From: Saprospiraceae bacterium
GTDB taxonomy: Bacteria; Bacteroidota; Bacteroidia; Chitinophagales; Saprospiraceae
Assembly (NCBI GenBank): GCA_029262995.1
Contig: JAJCYH010000009.1
Span: 60,956-124,955 of the forward strand
DNA: 64,000 nucleotides
Direction: 5' to 3'
Part shown: positions 27,562 through 36,645 of the stretch, piece after piece
How the letters are laid out: the number at the start of each line of letters is the position of its first letter
Numbering within the stretch: the stretch's first letter is position 1
The notes under the pieces: generated by a model
Told to the model about the DNA's origin: nothing
Databases searched by the model: none
The model's input: only the letters and a program-made list of their open reading frames with translations
Position numbers and translations under genes: made by a program

Positions 27562-28026
27562 TCATTTCAATCGCTCCATATACTCTCGCACAATGCCATC
27601 AGCATTAATGAGAGTTTGTATTTGAGTAGTATAACGGGCAGCCTGAAGAGCAATTTCTCTATGGGCCATCTGCATCGCAGTTTTTGTATCAACATCCTTA
27701 TCGTTGATATTTTTAATGGCAGTTACAAGAAATATCCATCTTGCTCCGTTTTCAGCTTCTTCAGCAGAAGAAAGGGTTTGGGTTGTTTCCTCACGAACGT
27801 CTACTAGCTCTGACTCAAGAATTTCCAAAGCCTGTTCATCGGAAACACCGATTGTCGCTTTTGAAGTAATAGAGTAATCCGCATCAACAGAAGATCCAGC
27901 AGCCGCTCTAGAAAGAGCCAATTGCGCAGACACTGAAGAAGACATTCCTAAGAAAAAGAGGGTAAAAAAGAATATTACTGAGAAATTCAGCAAATTCTTA
28001 GAATAAACGTTGTACGTCTTTTTCAT
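27562..28026 (-). CDS. Small exported protein of unknown function, probably first gene of the protein C operon
   Basis: A 154-residue protein with a clear signal peptide (MKKTYNVYSK, hydrophobic core FSVIFFFTLFFLGM, cleavage near VSAQ). The mature part is mostly helical and charged, with EEAENGARWIFLVTAIKNIND and an Ala/Gln-rich segment (HREIALQAARYTTQIQTL). No known family was recognised. It has no sorting domain and no cysteine in the mature part, unlike protein C downstream. The gap to protein C is 55 bases on the same strand, and both genes share an upstream AAACTCAATCT string before the ATG plus MKKxYN starts. A periplasmic partner or chaperone for protein C is a guess from position. Confidence 0.6.
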   Translation of the reverse strand: MKKTYNVYSKNLLNFSVIFFFTLFFLGMSSSVSAQLALSRAAAGSSVDADYSITSKATIGVSDEQALEILESELVDVREETTQTLSSAEEAENGARWIFLVTAIKNINDKDVDTKTAMQMAHREIALQAARYTTQIQTLINADGIVREYMERLK

Positions 28027-28339
28027 GAGATTGAGTTTAAATTAAAAGTTTTAATAATCAAATAATACTATAAATAGATACCATTAACAATGGTATCTCG
28101 GTTTTACCTTAAAATATTTTAAATGGGAATCTTTGGAGATTTCGTCTTTTCCTAAGATTCATTTAAAACAATACGCTTAATGTCAAGTCTGCCATTAGCA
28201 AACTCTTTATCCTTACAAAGATAGTTTTTCAGTTCAGGGATTTAGTACCAACGTGTAGGTATATTTCATATATATATATTTTATAATATGTAAATTCCCG
28301 ATTTTAAACAATTTGCTATCTTTATTATTCATATTCTAC
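28027..28339. promoter_or_regulatory. 313-base regulatory region upstream of the 27562-28026 gene
   Basis: No gene is seen here. The region holds two TACC...GGTA dyads, TACC-N9-GGTA at 28079-28095 (a 7-bp arm on each side) and TACC-N8-GGTA at 28246-28261. A minus-strand TATCTTTG (28216-28223) matches TAnnTTTG, and there is a spaced 7-bp inverted repeat GAATCTT/AAGATTC (28126-28132, 28156-28162). The distal dyad is centred about 45 bases upstream of the start expected from that -7 element, an activator-like position. Confidence 0.5.
28216..28223 (-). promoter_or_regulatory. Bacteroidota -7 element (TATCTTTG)
   Basis: Exact TAnnTTTG match on the minus strand, about 190 bases upstream of the 28026 start. 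There is no TTG at ideal -33 spacing, but a TACC-N8-GGTA dyad sits just upstream, as at the response-regulator promoter. Confidence 0.4.
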
Positions 28340-29287
28340 CTACTGACCATCAAGAGAATTTTCTGACATTCCCCTTTTTGCCTTGGAATCTATGTTAAAA
28401 CTAACTGAAATCTCATGAGCCCCATTATTATAGGTCTGAAATTCCTGGCGACTTCCACTATATGAATAGTTAAAATTCATAGAATTCACACTTGCCCCAA
28501 TAATAAATCCAAGTTTTTCATCTGCCCCTACAGTATAAGTAACACCACCTCTTAATTTGTCATCAAGAAACCTTGCCAATACATTCACATCTGCATGAAA
28601 AGGAACGTTCATCAATTTCTTAACAAATACTGAAGGCTCCAATACCAAATCAGAATCCAAGTCATCTATTCTATATCCTAAATTGAACAAATATCCTATC
28701 TCTCTATCTGTTGAATCATCTCCATCGTCTATTCTAGAACTCACTAATGATGGAAGCGCTAGTCCATAAGTCAGTTTTCCATTAAATACCCCATATATTC
28801 CAAAAGAAACATCGAAGAAGTTACTTCCAGCTATTCTATTGTTAATTAATATATCATTAGGGTCCAATAATGGATCACTAAATACTTCTGAAGACAATCC
28901 ATGTTGAATATATTCTGCAGATAAACCAAAACCAATTTTATTTGTAGGCGTATCTATAGTATAAGATACAGATCCCTGAAATTTTGTCGTTTGCAAATCT
29001 CCACTTCGATCTGTCAAAATCATAGCTCCTAATCCTAATCGATCAGCAATTGGTCCATCGTAGCTAGCAATAAAAGACTTGGGTGTATTTTCAAAAGCAG
29101 CCCAGTTGTTCTTATATGTCATAAATACTGTGTGGTTAAAGTTATGCCCCGTAGCTCCAGGATTAACCAATACTGGATTAAGAAATGACATGCTAGAAAT
29201 ATATCTTTCATCAAAGTAGCGCTCATTTTGTGCCTCTAGGGAAATGAATCCAATCAAACACAAAACAAGTAATATTAGATTTTTCAT
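28340..29287 (-). CDS. PorP/SprF family T9SS outer-membrane protein
   Basis: A 315-residue protein. The start at 29287 is chosen because MKNLILLVLCLIGFISLEAQ is a complete signal peptide; an ORF extension of nine codons upstream adds only a charged leader. The mature N-terminus (MSFLNPVLVNPGATG) is the characteristic opening of PorP/SprF proteins, which form outer-membrane beta-barrels and assist secretion and attachment of T9SS type B substrates such as SprB. It lies 37 bases downstream of a CHU_C-bearing protein on the same strand, the usual substrate-partner gene order, so it probably handles the scaffold-like protein encoded upstream. Confidence 0.88.
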   Translation of the reverse strand: MKNLILLVLCLIGFISLEAQNERYFDERYISSMSFLNPVLVNPGATGHNFNHTVFMTYKNNWAAFENTPKSFIASYDGPIADRLGLGAMILTDRSGDLQTTKFQGSVSYTIDTPTNKIGFGLSAEYIQHGLSSEVFSDPLLDPNDILINNRIAGSNFFDVSFGIYGVFNGKLTYGLALPSLVSSRIDDGDDSTDREIGYLFNLGYRIDDLDSDLVLEPSVFVKKLMNVPFHADVNVLARFLDDKLRGGVTYTVGADEKLGFIIGASVNSMNFNYSYSGSRQEFQTYNNGAHEISVSFNIDSKAKRGMSENSLDGQ

Positions 29288-29324
29288 TATATCTGTATTA
29301 TATATAAAATGCATTATGTATGCT

Positions 29325-32300
29325 TTAATCTCTTAATAATGTAACTGTACCCCTGTAAATTCTTTGGCCTATATCAAGAACCCAGAAATAAGCACCTTCT
29401 GGAACCTCATTACCTTCCAGGTCAATTCCCATCCAATCATTAGTATAATTAGAGGTGCTATATACCAAGACTCCCCATCTATCAAAAATTTGTAAACTGT
29501 AATCAGAGCTATTTGCACAACTGATCGTAAAGAAATCATTCTTGTTATCGTTATTTGGTGTAATTACTCTTTTGCCCTTAAAGCAATCTGCTCCAATACA
29601 ATCCGTAATTAGGTCAAAAGATTCTTCAACCGTACAACCATTACTATCTTCAACCAAGAGAGTATACACTCCAGTACCTATATTATCAATGGTTGGACCC
29701 GGGATAGGGTCATTATTTGCTGGTGTCCATGTATATATATATCCGAGTTCTGTACCACCACTTACAAATGTTGAAATTGATCCATTGTTTTGACCCTCAT
29801 CAGGGCAATTCCTCTGATCCAATTCAATAAGCAATTGAGGATTATCCGGTGCCGTAATAATGATTGAGGAATTTCCAAAATCTGAATTTCCATCGGAATC
29901 TCTTAATTCAATCAAATAACTCCCTGCACAAAGGTTTTGAATATCGAAACTTGCTCCAGTACCAAGGTTAAATTCTTCATCGTTGGCAAGATCATCTGTT
30001 AATATAATTGTATAAGGCGGTGTTCCGCCTGAAGCCAGTCCTGATATTGCTCCCATGCAATTGCCTTCTGCACAAGGTGTTGCGAAACCATCAAACAATA
30101 ACGCTAATGGATCAAGGGTTAAAGTCAAGTCATTACCGCCTTGTGGTAAAGTAACAGTTAATGCAAAACTACATCCAATTGCATCTATAATAGTCACACT
30201 ATACATTCCAGGAAGAATCAATCCTGTCAAGTCTTCTGTATTGCCAGCATCGTTGCCATCTGGATCTGTCCAGAAAAACTGAAAAGGCATTACACCACCA
30301 AGAACGTTGATGTCTATGGCTCCATTTCCAACAGAAGCTACATTTGCCTTTAATACATTTTGCGATAAGCTAATGGTAAATGAAGTTGACACAATTGTAT
30401 TCATGAAATCATCAGTAAAAGTAATACTGTGTGTTCCTACAGGAAAATTACCCGTGAAGGTAGTATCCCCATTATCAATCAAATCGCATGCTTGCTCAGT
30501 AGTACCATTTAATAATACCGAACATGTAATAGAACCACAAGTACCAGTAACTTTGAATAATGCAGACCCCATCATCCCTGTACAAGGAGAAGGTGTAGTC
30601 GTAACTTCAAGCATTAACTCTCCACTTGCATCTACAATAATTGAAAACTCCTCGGTATCTATATTACCTTCATTATCTTCTACAACAACGATATAATCTC
30701 CAGCAGGATATTCTGCACCAGGTATATAGTCTACTGGATTAGCACCATCAACACTATAATTAATACTATATGGCTCACAACCACCTGAGGCTGTTGCTAC
30801 AAATCCACCCCCATCTCCAGAACAACCAACATTAGTAATGTTGGTAATACTTAGTTCTAAAGCAGCAGGACTCCCTTGAAGTACTTCAACCGTAACCATG
30901 TCTACACATGCAGGATTAGACTGATCGGTACAAGTGATTTCATAAGTCCCAACAGGAACATTAATAAATGCATTCCCATTTAAAGTTAAAGCTGGATTGC
31001 TGGTCACATTATAAATACCTGAACCGCCCGTGCAATTAGTTTCTATTCTTCCGTCATCTCCACATATAGCAGAAAAAACAATTGCCGTAACATCAACTGG
31101 ATTGTCACATACTGGACCCACAACAAAAATTTCTGTTTCAGTACATCCCCGACCATCAGTAACTAGAACCGTATAAGTACCATCAGGTACATTGTCAAAA
31201 CTGTCTATTTCAGGGTTAATTTCAATGGTATCATTTCCGTTTCCTCCTGTGACCTCAATCGAAACTGCGTTACCATTAACATCAACTTCGATGACAATAG
31301 GATCTGGTTCTTCTATAACATAGGTATCCGTAACACTGTCTCCATTGGAATCTGTTACTGTTACTAGATAAGTACCTGCTGATTGTCCCAGTAATAATGT
31401 ACTTATTGTGACTCCACTAAAAGTATCTGATCCATTACCATTATCCCATGACCATTCACCAGAATAAGGCTCCAATCCTCCTGAAATATTTAAATTAATT
31501 GAGCCGTTAAGGTCTCCATTACATCTAACATCATTTATATCTGCATCCAATTTAATACCACACTCAATAGTTACAAGACCGTTTTGCATACTTACCAAAG
31601 AGGAAGGCAATGAATTAAAAGTTCCATCTGTAATTTCAATTGGCCTTCCTGGTTCACTGATAAATGATAAAGCAGTAGAATCTTCACAATCACCAATTAT
31701 TGCAAAACAAACCCTGTAAATTATTGTCCCATCAGCTAGATCGAGTCCTTCACCTTTAGGATTGGTCCAGCTATATCTCAATCTATCCATTCCGGCAGGA
31801 TTGAATGTACTTGAAAAAGAGGGTACCACAGCCTCTACTCTATTGTAAGTTAAAACTGTCTGATCCCATTGAAGAGTATATTGCATTCCGGCTATATCGT
31901 TAAAGTTTATCGTAGAAAAATCAACGCAAACTTCTCCTTCATTAATATCAACGACTACTGTATCTGCTTTAATTCCAAACTCTTGACCTTCAACATCTTC
32001 TTCAATACATACACTACCTTCTACTACTACAAAAGGTCTAATACCAACTGGTGAAGGGCTAGAAATCTGAATTGAAGGAGTTCCATCAAATGCCTTTACT
32101 GGACTACAGTCTCCTAAATTGCCAATAACATCAAAACACAATTCGAATATTGTTCCATTGTCTGATATAGATGCAGGCGTAATTCCTGTATTGTCAAACC
32201 AAACAAAGGATATTGTTCCATTTGAAACATTGTTGGCATTAAAGGAGCCAACGCTCATATTCGGAAGAGAAAAATTTTGTACTGTCGAATATTGTATAAT

Positions 32301-32969
32301 TGTAGGGTCCCACATTAAACTACCTTGAAAAGTTTCAATAGAATCAAAGTTTACAGTTGTGAAAGGCAAACAAATGCTTTCACCGGGACTTGCTATTACA
32401 TGTGGAAAGATCAATCCAACTTCATCTCCGATTATCGTTCCTCCGCCACCACAATTGGTTCCGGGGATTCTTGCATTTAAAGTATTGGCTTCTGCACCAA
32501 TATTTTCATCGTTTTGACCTATAATTTCAATCAAGAAATTTGGAGGTGTTTCAGTAAGTATAATATCTGTTGAATCACATGCGGTCCCAATAACGTTAAA
32601 TCGCATGGTAAACAAAAGGTGGTCATCAGGCAAACTTTGAGCTGTAGCTGTAAACCAGCTTAATCTCAATCGTCCTTTAATCATACTTGCCGTCTGAGAA
32701 GGCAAACTGATCACTGAAGAATTAAAATCACTCAAGTCACTCGTAACAAATGGAAGAGTATCGATTTCCAAAATTGTGGAATCCCATCCAATTATAAACT
32801 GTGCACCGGAAAGTTGATCAAAATCAGAAACACGCACATCAACATCATAAGTCGAACCAGACATAGGATCTCCGATTGAACTAAATTGGATCTGCAAAGG
32901 ATCCTGTTGTGCATATGCAGTAACTGAAAGTAATAAACTTAATATAAAAATACTGTAATGCTTTATCAT
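29325..32969 (-). CDS. Scaffold-like surface protein: three cohesin-like domains, SprB-like repeats, CHU_C (T9SS type B) domain
   Basis: A 1214-residue secreted protein. The start at 32969 gives the signal peptide MIKHYSIFILSLLLSVTAYAQ; the frame runs 29 codons further upstream, but this segment is rejected as a start. Three consecutive cohesin-like units lie at ~20-165, 181-320 and 326-470, each with the pattern hydrophobic GxQFxxxWDxTxL, then a SWF/VWF/SWT strand, then a LxFxVIG strand. Next come SprB-like repeats (~475-1110; Gly/Asp-rich, SGGxxPY..W..G, YxVTVTDxNG). The end (~1127-1214) is the gliding-motility CHU_C domain: ITPNNDNKNDFF, IFDRWGVLVY, EVPEGAYFW. Exported by T9SS and paired with PorP/SprF 37 bases downstream. 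Cohesin domains bind dockerins in cellulosomes, and dockerin-like proteins A, C and D flank it, hence the scaffold hypothesis. Binding is not shown by sequence alone. Confidence 0.82.
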   Translation of the reverse strand: MIKHYSIFILSLLLSVTAYAQQDPLQIQFSSIGDPMSGSTYDVDVRVSDFDQLSGAQFIIGWDSTILEIDTLPFVTSDLSDFNSSVISLPSQTASMIKGRLRLSWFTATAQSLPDDHLLFTMRFNVIGTACDSTDIILTETPPNFLIEIIGQNDENIGAEANTLNARIPGTNCGGGGTIIGDEVGLIFPHVIASPGESICLPFTTVNFDSIETFQGSLMWDPTIIQYSTVQNFSLPNMSVGSFNANNVSNGTISFVWFDNTGITPASISDNGTIFELCFDVIGNLGDCSPVKAFDGTPSIQISSPSPVGIRPFVVVEGSVCIEEDVEGQEFGIKADTVVVDINEGEVCVDFSTINFNDIAGMQYTLQWDQTVLTYNRVEAVVPSFSSTFNPAGMDRLRYSWTNPKGEGLDLADGTIIYRVCFAIIGDCEDSTALSFISEPGRPIEITDGTFNSLPSSLVSMQNGLVTIECGIKLDADINDVRCNGDLNGSINLNISGGLEPYSGEWSWDNGNGSDTFSGVTISTLLLGQSAGTYLVTVTDSNGDSVTDTYVIEEPDPIVIEVDVNGNAVSIEVTGGNGNDTIEINPEIDSFDNVPDGTYTVLVTDGRGCTETEIFVVGPVCDNPVDVTAIVFSAICGDDGRIETNCTGGSGIYNVTSNPALTLNGNAFINVPVGTYEITCTDQSNPACVDMVTVEVLQGSPAALELSITNITNVGCSGDGGGFVATASGGCEPYSINYSVDGANPVDYIPGAEYPAGDYIVVVEDNEGNIDTEEFSIIVDASGELMLEVTTTPSPCTGMMGSALFKVTGTCGSITCSVLLNGTTEQACDLIDNGDTTFTGNFPVGTHSITFTDDFMNTIVSTSFTISLSQNVLKANVASVGNGAIDINVLGGVMPFQFFWTDPDGNDAGNTEDLTGLILPGMYSVTIIDAIGCSFALTVTLPQGGNDLTLTLDPLALLFDGFATPCAEGNCMGAISGLASGGTPPYTIILTDDLANDEEFNLGTGASFDIQNLCAGSYLIELRDSDGNSDFGNSSIIITAPDNPQLLIELDQRNCPDEGQNNGSISTFVSGGTELGYIYTWTPANNDPIPGPTIDNIGTGVYTLLVEDSNGCTVEESFDLITDCIGADCFKGKRVITPNNDNKNDFFTISCANSSDYSLQIFDRWGVLVYSTSNYTNDWMGIDLEGNEVPEGAYFWVLDIGQRIYRGTVTLLRD

Positions 32970-32993
32970 GAAATAAGGGTTTAAATCAATATG

Positions 32994-33001
32994 CAAAATT
33001 A
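32994..33001 (-). promoter_or_regulatory. Candidate -7 element (TAATTTTG) for the scaffold gene
   Basis: Exact TAnnTTTG match on the minus strand, 25 bases upstream of the ATG at 32969. Its position also supports that start. No good TTG at -33. Confidence 0.45.
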
Positions 33002-33223
33002 ATATATTCTTACTCTTGTTTGTTGAGTTGAAGCATATATTATATAAAGAGCACAAATTTATAAAACTATTAGATGAATATCTATCAGTGAAAGCCCGTA
33101 TTATGGTGTTTAACTGTCAAATTGAATCATAATTAATGTGCTATTAGTAAGTAAACGTTAAAATGAGGCTCATCGCTGTTCATGAAATAACAATCTAAGT
33201 TCATCCAATATAGCTGAACTCAT

Positions 33224-33231
33224 TATATTTG
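33224..33231 (+). promoter_or_regulatory. Candidate -7 element (TATATTTG)
   Basis: Exact TAnnTTTG match 24 bases before the ATG of the FG-GAP lipoprotein at 33255. No clear -33 TTG. Confidence 0.5.
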
Positions 33232-33254
33232 TATCCACTAAAAGATAGCCTCGA

Positions 33255-36200
33255 ATGATAAAATACATTTTACCTGTGACAATAACTTTATGCTTGATTA
33301 TTGCTTCATGTCAAAATGAAAACTCAAGTGTTAGTAAGTCAAATTCTCTTAAAAAGATACCAGGATTTGAAATAATTGGATCTGCTAAATCAGGAATATC
33401 CTTCAAAAATGTTTTGACGGACGACCCCTTATCTGATAAAAACATTTTGTCTTATAACCATTACTTTAATGGAGCTGGTGTTGCTGTAGCTGATTTTAAT
33501 CTTGATGGCCTTCAGGACATTTTCTTTGCTGGTAACGAAGTTCCAAATGAATTGTATATTAATAAAGGAGAATTTCAATTTGTAAAACTAGGACCTGAAT
33601 CAGGAATTAATTCCAACAAGGTATGGGCCTCGGGAGTTTCAATTATTGATATCAATAATGACAATTATCCTGATATATATGTCTGTCAGCAAGGACCATA
33701 TGAAGAGGAGCAACGTAAAAATCTATTTTATATAAATAATGGGGATCTAAGTTTTACCGAAAAGGCCAATGAAATGGGGCTTGATGATCCAAATTATTCA
33801 ACGCAGGCTGTATTCCTTGATTTTGACAAGGATGGAGATATGGATTGCTATGTAATGAACGAATCAAAGTATGCCGGTGTCATTCTAAAAACAGTTTATG
33901 AAGAACTTGAAGATGAATCCAATATGGTTAGAGCTAGTGGTAAACTTTTTGAGAATATCGGTAACTTGAAATTTAAGGATATCACAAAAAAAGCTGGTGT
34001 TTTAAACTATGGTTACGGACTAGGAATATCTGTTTCCGATTTTAATGGAGACAATTGGCCAGACATCTATGTTGCCAATGATTATACTGTTCCTGATTTT
34101 ATGTATATAAATCAAAAGAATGGTACATTCAAGGAATCGATAAAGGAATACACAAGACAACTAAGTTATTTTGGTATGGGCTGTGATGTAGCGGATATTA
34201 ATAATGATGCTCTAGTTGACATTGGCGTAGTAGATATGGCTGCTGAAGATCATTTTAGAGATAAGACATTAATGGCAGGAATGGACATAGACCTCTTCCA
34301 TTATTATTTTGGATTTAGAAAGTACCATTTGCAATATATGTTTAACAGTCTTCAGCTAAACAATGGTAATAATACTTTTTCAAATATAGCTGCCCTGGCT
34401 GGTGTATTAAAGTCCGACTGGAGTTGGGCTGCGTTATTTGCCGATTTCAACCTTGATGGTTATAAAGACTATTATGTTTCAAATGGATTCAGAAGATATT
34501 CAAGAGATAATGATTTTATGATCGAAATGAGTAAAATAAGGGACGCTAATAATGGTATTATTCCAATGAAATATAGAAAAGGCTTATATGCAATAATGCC
34601 TGAAATAAAATTAAAAAACAAACTCTATATTAATGATGGGAACCTACACTTTTCCGAAGATGATAACTCATTTACCCATCCAGATTATCCAACCTATTCA
34701 TATGGTGTTGCACAAGGAGATTTTGACAATGATGGAGATATAGATTTAATCATAAGCAACATAGATCAACAGGCTATGTTATTAAAAAATAGTACTTTAG
34801 AAAACACGGATAATAATTATTTAAATATTAAACTAAATGGTTCTCCTTCTTCTAAATACAACGCAAAAGTTCAAATAAACTACAATGATAAAGTTCAACT
34901 GCAAGAATATTATTTTGTAAGAGGCTATGAATCATCAATGCAAGAGTGCCTATTCTTTGGATTGGGTGAAAATAATAAAATAGATAAAATTACAATTACA
35001 TGGCCTGATGGAAATGTTCAGATCATTAATGATATTAATGCCAATCAAGTTGTAACTATCGATTACGATAAACAAAACAACAGCAATCAAACAGATCAAG
35101 TTGAAAGTATTTTTAAACAAATAGATAGTAAGAAGATAGGATTAGACTTTATTCATGTTGAAAACGAGTTTGATGATTTTAAAGCTGAAATACTATTGCC
35201 ACAAAAACAGACTGCTTTCGGCCCTGCATTAGCAAAGGGTGATATAAATAATGATGGATTAGAAGACTTGTACATAGGAGGTGCTAAAGGACAAAAAGGT
35301 GTATTATATTTACAATCGCAAAATGGTCAGTTTACCAAAAGCGATAGTCAACCATGGCAGAATGAATTTTACAGTGAAGATGTAGATGCCTGTTTTGTTG
35401 ATGTAAACAATGATGGTTTTCAAGATCTCTTTATTGCAAGTGGCGGCAGTGGTGATTTTGTAGGTCAGGAAATAATGCTCGTAGATCGATTTTATGCCAA
35501 TAATGGGAAAGGTGAATTCTTTAGAATAGCTAATGTAATTCCAGAAATTGAAATGGCAACGTACGCAATTATTACAGATAACATAGACAATGATAAAGCT
35601 CCTGAACTATTGGTATTAGGTGCTGCCAAACCAGGCAAATATCCAACTAAGGAAAGAAGTATATTGTATGATTATCAAGACAATAAATATATAGATGTGA
35701 CCGATAGTTTGATCCCTGAGTTAAACCAAAAAGAGGGTCTTATCAGAGATGCAATATGGGAAGACTTAAATAATGATGGTAATAAAGACTTAATAACGGT
35801 TGGAGAATGGCGTAATATAGATGTTTATATTTTTGAAGATGGAAAATACTTAAATCAGTCTAGCAAATGGAAAACAAATAAAAAGCTTGGCTGGTGGAGA
35901 TCAATTGAATCTGCAGATCTTGATAATGATGGAGATATGGATTTTATAATTGGAAATATTGGTAAAAATTTCAAGCAGAAAGCCAGTGACGATTATCCGC
36001 TCTATTTATACTCTAACGACTTTGATGATAACGGAACTTTAGACTGTGTTCTGGCAAAACCTTATAAAGACAAAGTAGTACCTGCTAGAGGTAAAGAGTG
36101 TTCAACAGAACAAATGCCCTTCGTAAGTGAAAAATTCAAAACGTATAAGGACTTTGCTTCAGCTACCATTGTAGATATTTATGGAAAAGATAAATTGGAA

Positions 36201-36602
36201 TCTGGTATTGCCTTAAAGGCAAATGATTTCTATTCCTATATTCTATGGAATGAAGAGGGTTCATTTAGCTATCAAAAACTACCTGTTTTTGCTCAAGCAT
36301 TTCCGGTTAATGATATTCAGGTATTGGACTATAATGAAGATGGCAATTTAGACATAGTGCTGATAGGTAATGAGTATAATACTGAATATGAAACTCCACG
36401 ATTAGATGCAGGAAATGGATTACTATTAACCAATAAGGGTGATAAAACTTTTGAATGTGAAACGGTTACTCGATCCGGTATATTCTGTCCATATGACGCT
36501 AAGCGTATGGTTCAAATAAATATTTCCAATCAACAAGCCATTATAGTTGCTAATAATGATGGTAAACCAGATTGTTTAATATTAAATAAAAAAGGGGAAT
36601 AA
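33255..36602 (+). CDS. FG-GAP/VCBS-repeat lipoprotein with ASPIC/UnbV domain (CRTAC1-like)
   Basis: A 1115-residue lipoprotein: hydrophobic start and lipobox LIIASC, lipidated Cys at about residue 19. Many FG-GAP/VCBS units predict seven-bladed propellers; each carries Ca-binding loops such as DFNLDGLQD, DINNDNYPD, DFDKDGDMD, DFNGDNWPD, DFDNDGDID and DINNDGLED. Between two propeller sets, around residues 530-610, is the ASPIC/UnbV domain (KVQINYN, FGLGENNKIDKITITWPDG). The family is common in Bacteroidota, surface-exposed, and resembles CRTAC1. No SusC/SusD neighbours are present. Probably a Ca-dependent surface binding protein; ligand unknown. Its last codons lie within a hairpin that looks like the terminator of the convergent protein D gene. 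Confidence 0.87.
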   Translation: MIKYILPVTITLCLIIASCQNENSSVSKSNSLKKIPGFEIIGSAKSGISFKNVLTDDPLSDKNILSYNHYFNGAGVAVADFNLDGLQDIFFAGNEVPNELYINKGEFQFVKLGPESGINSNKVWASGVSIIDINNDNYPDIYVCQQGPYEEEQRKNLFYINNGDLSFTEKANEMGLDDPNYSTQAVFLDFDKDGDMDCYVMNESKYAGVILKTVYEELEDESNMVRASGKLFENIGNLKFKDITKKAGVLNYGYGLGISVSDFNGDNWPDIYVANDYTVPDFMYINQKNGTFKESIKEYTRQLSYFGMGCDVADINNDALVDIGVVDMAAEDHFRDKTLMAGMDIDLFHYYFGFRKYHLQYMFNSLQLNNGNNTFSNIAALAGVLKSDWSWAALFADFNLDGYKDYYVSNGFRRYSRDNDFMIEMSKIRDANNGIIPMKYRKGLYAIMPEIKLKNKLYINDGNLHFSEDDNSFTHPDYPTYSYGVAQGDFDNDGDIDLIISNIDQQAMLLKNSTLENTDNNYLNIKLNGSPSSKYNAKVQINYNDKVQLQEYYFVRGYESSMQECLFFGLGENNKIDKITITWPDGNVQIINDINANQVVTIDYDKQNNSNQTDQVESIFKQIDSKKIGLDFIHVENEFDDFKAEILLPQKQTAFGPALAKGDINNDGLEDLYIGGAKGQKGVLYLQSQNGQFTKSDSQPWQNEFYSEDVDACFVDVNNDGFQDLFIASGGSGDFVGQEIMLVDRFYANNGKGEFFRIANVIPEIEMATYAIITDNIDNDKAPELLVLGAAKPGKYPTKERSILYDYQDNKYIDVTDSLIPELNQKEGLIRDAIWEDLNNDGNKDLITVGEWRNIDVYIFEDGKYLNQSSKWKTNKKLGWWRSIESADLDNDGDMDFIIGNIGKNFKQKASDDYPLYLYSNDFDDNGTLDCVLAKPYKDKVVPARGKECSTEQMPFVSEKFKTYKDFASATIVDIYGKDKLESGIALKANDFYSYILWNEEGSFSYQKLPVFAQAFPVNDIQVLDYNEDGNLDIVLIGNEYNTEYETPRLDAGNGLLLTNKGDKTFECETVTRSGIFCPYDAKRMVQINISNQQAIIVANNDGKPDCLILNKKGE

Positions 36603-36619
36603 CTTAATAGTTTTCCCCT
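36587..36619 (-). terminator. Terminator of surface protein D overlapping the end of the FG-GAP gene
   Basis: A 7-bp stem (36593-36599 with 36613-36619). On the minus strand it is followed by a T run (A at 36588-36593), 27 bases past the protein D stop. The stem includes the last codons of the convergent gene. Confidence 0.6.
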
Positions 36620-36645
36620 CTCTATTGTTATTTATATTGTTATTC

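Noticed and set aside
32970..33056. N-terminal extension of the scaffold gene
   Set aside because: Signal peptide and TAATTTTG element support the ATG at 32969.
33255..36602. Part of a SusCD polysaccharide utilisation locus
   Set aside because: No SusC, SusD or glycoside hydrolase in the neighbourhood.
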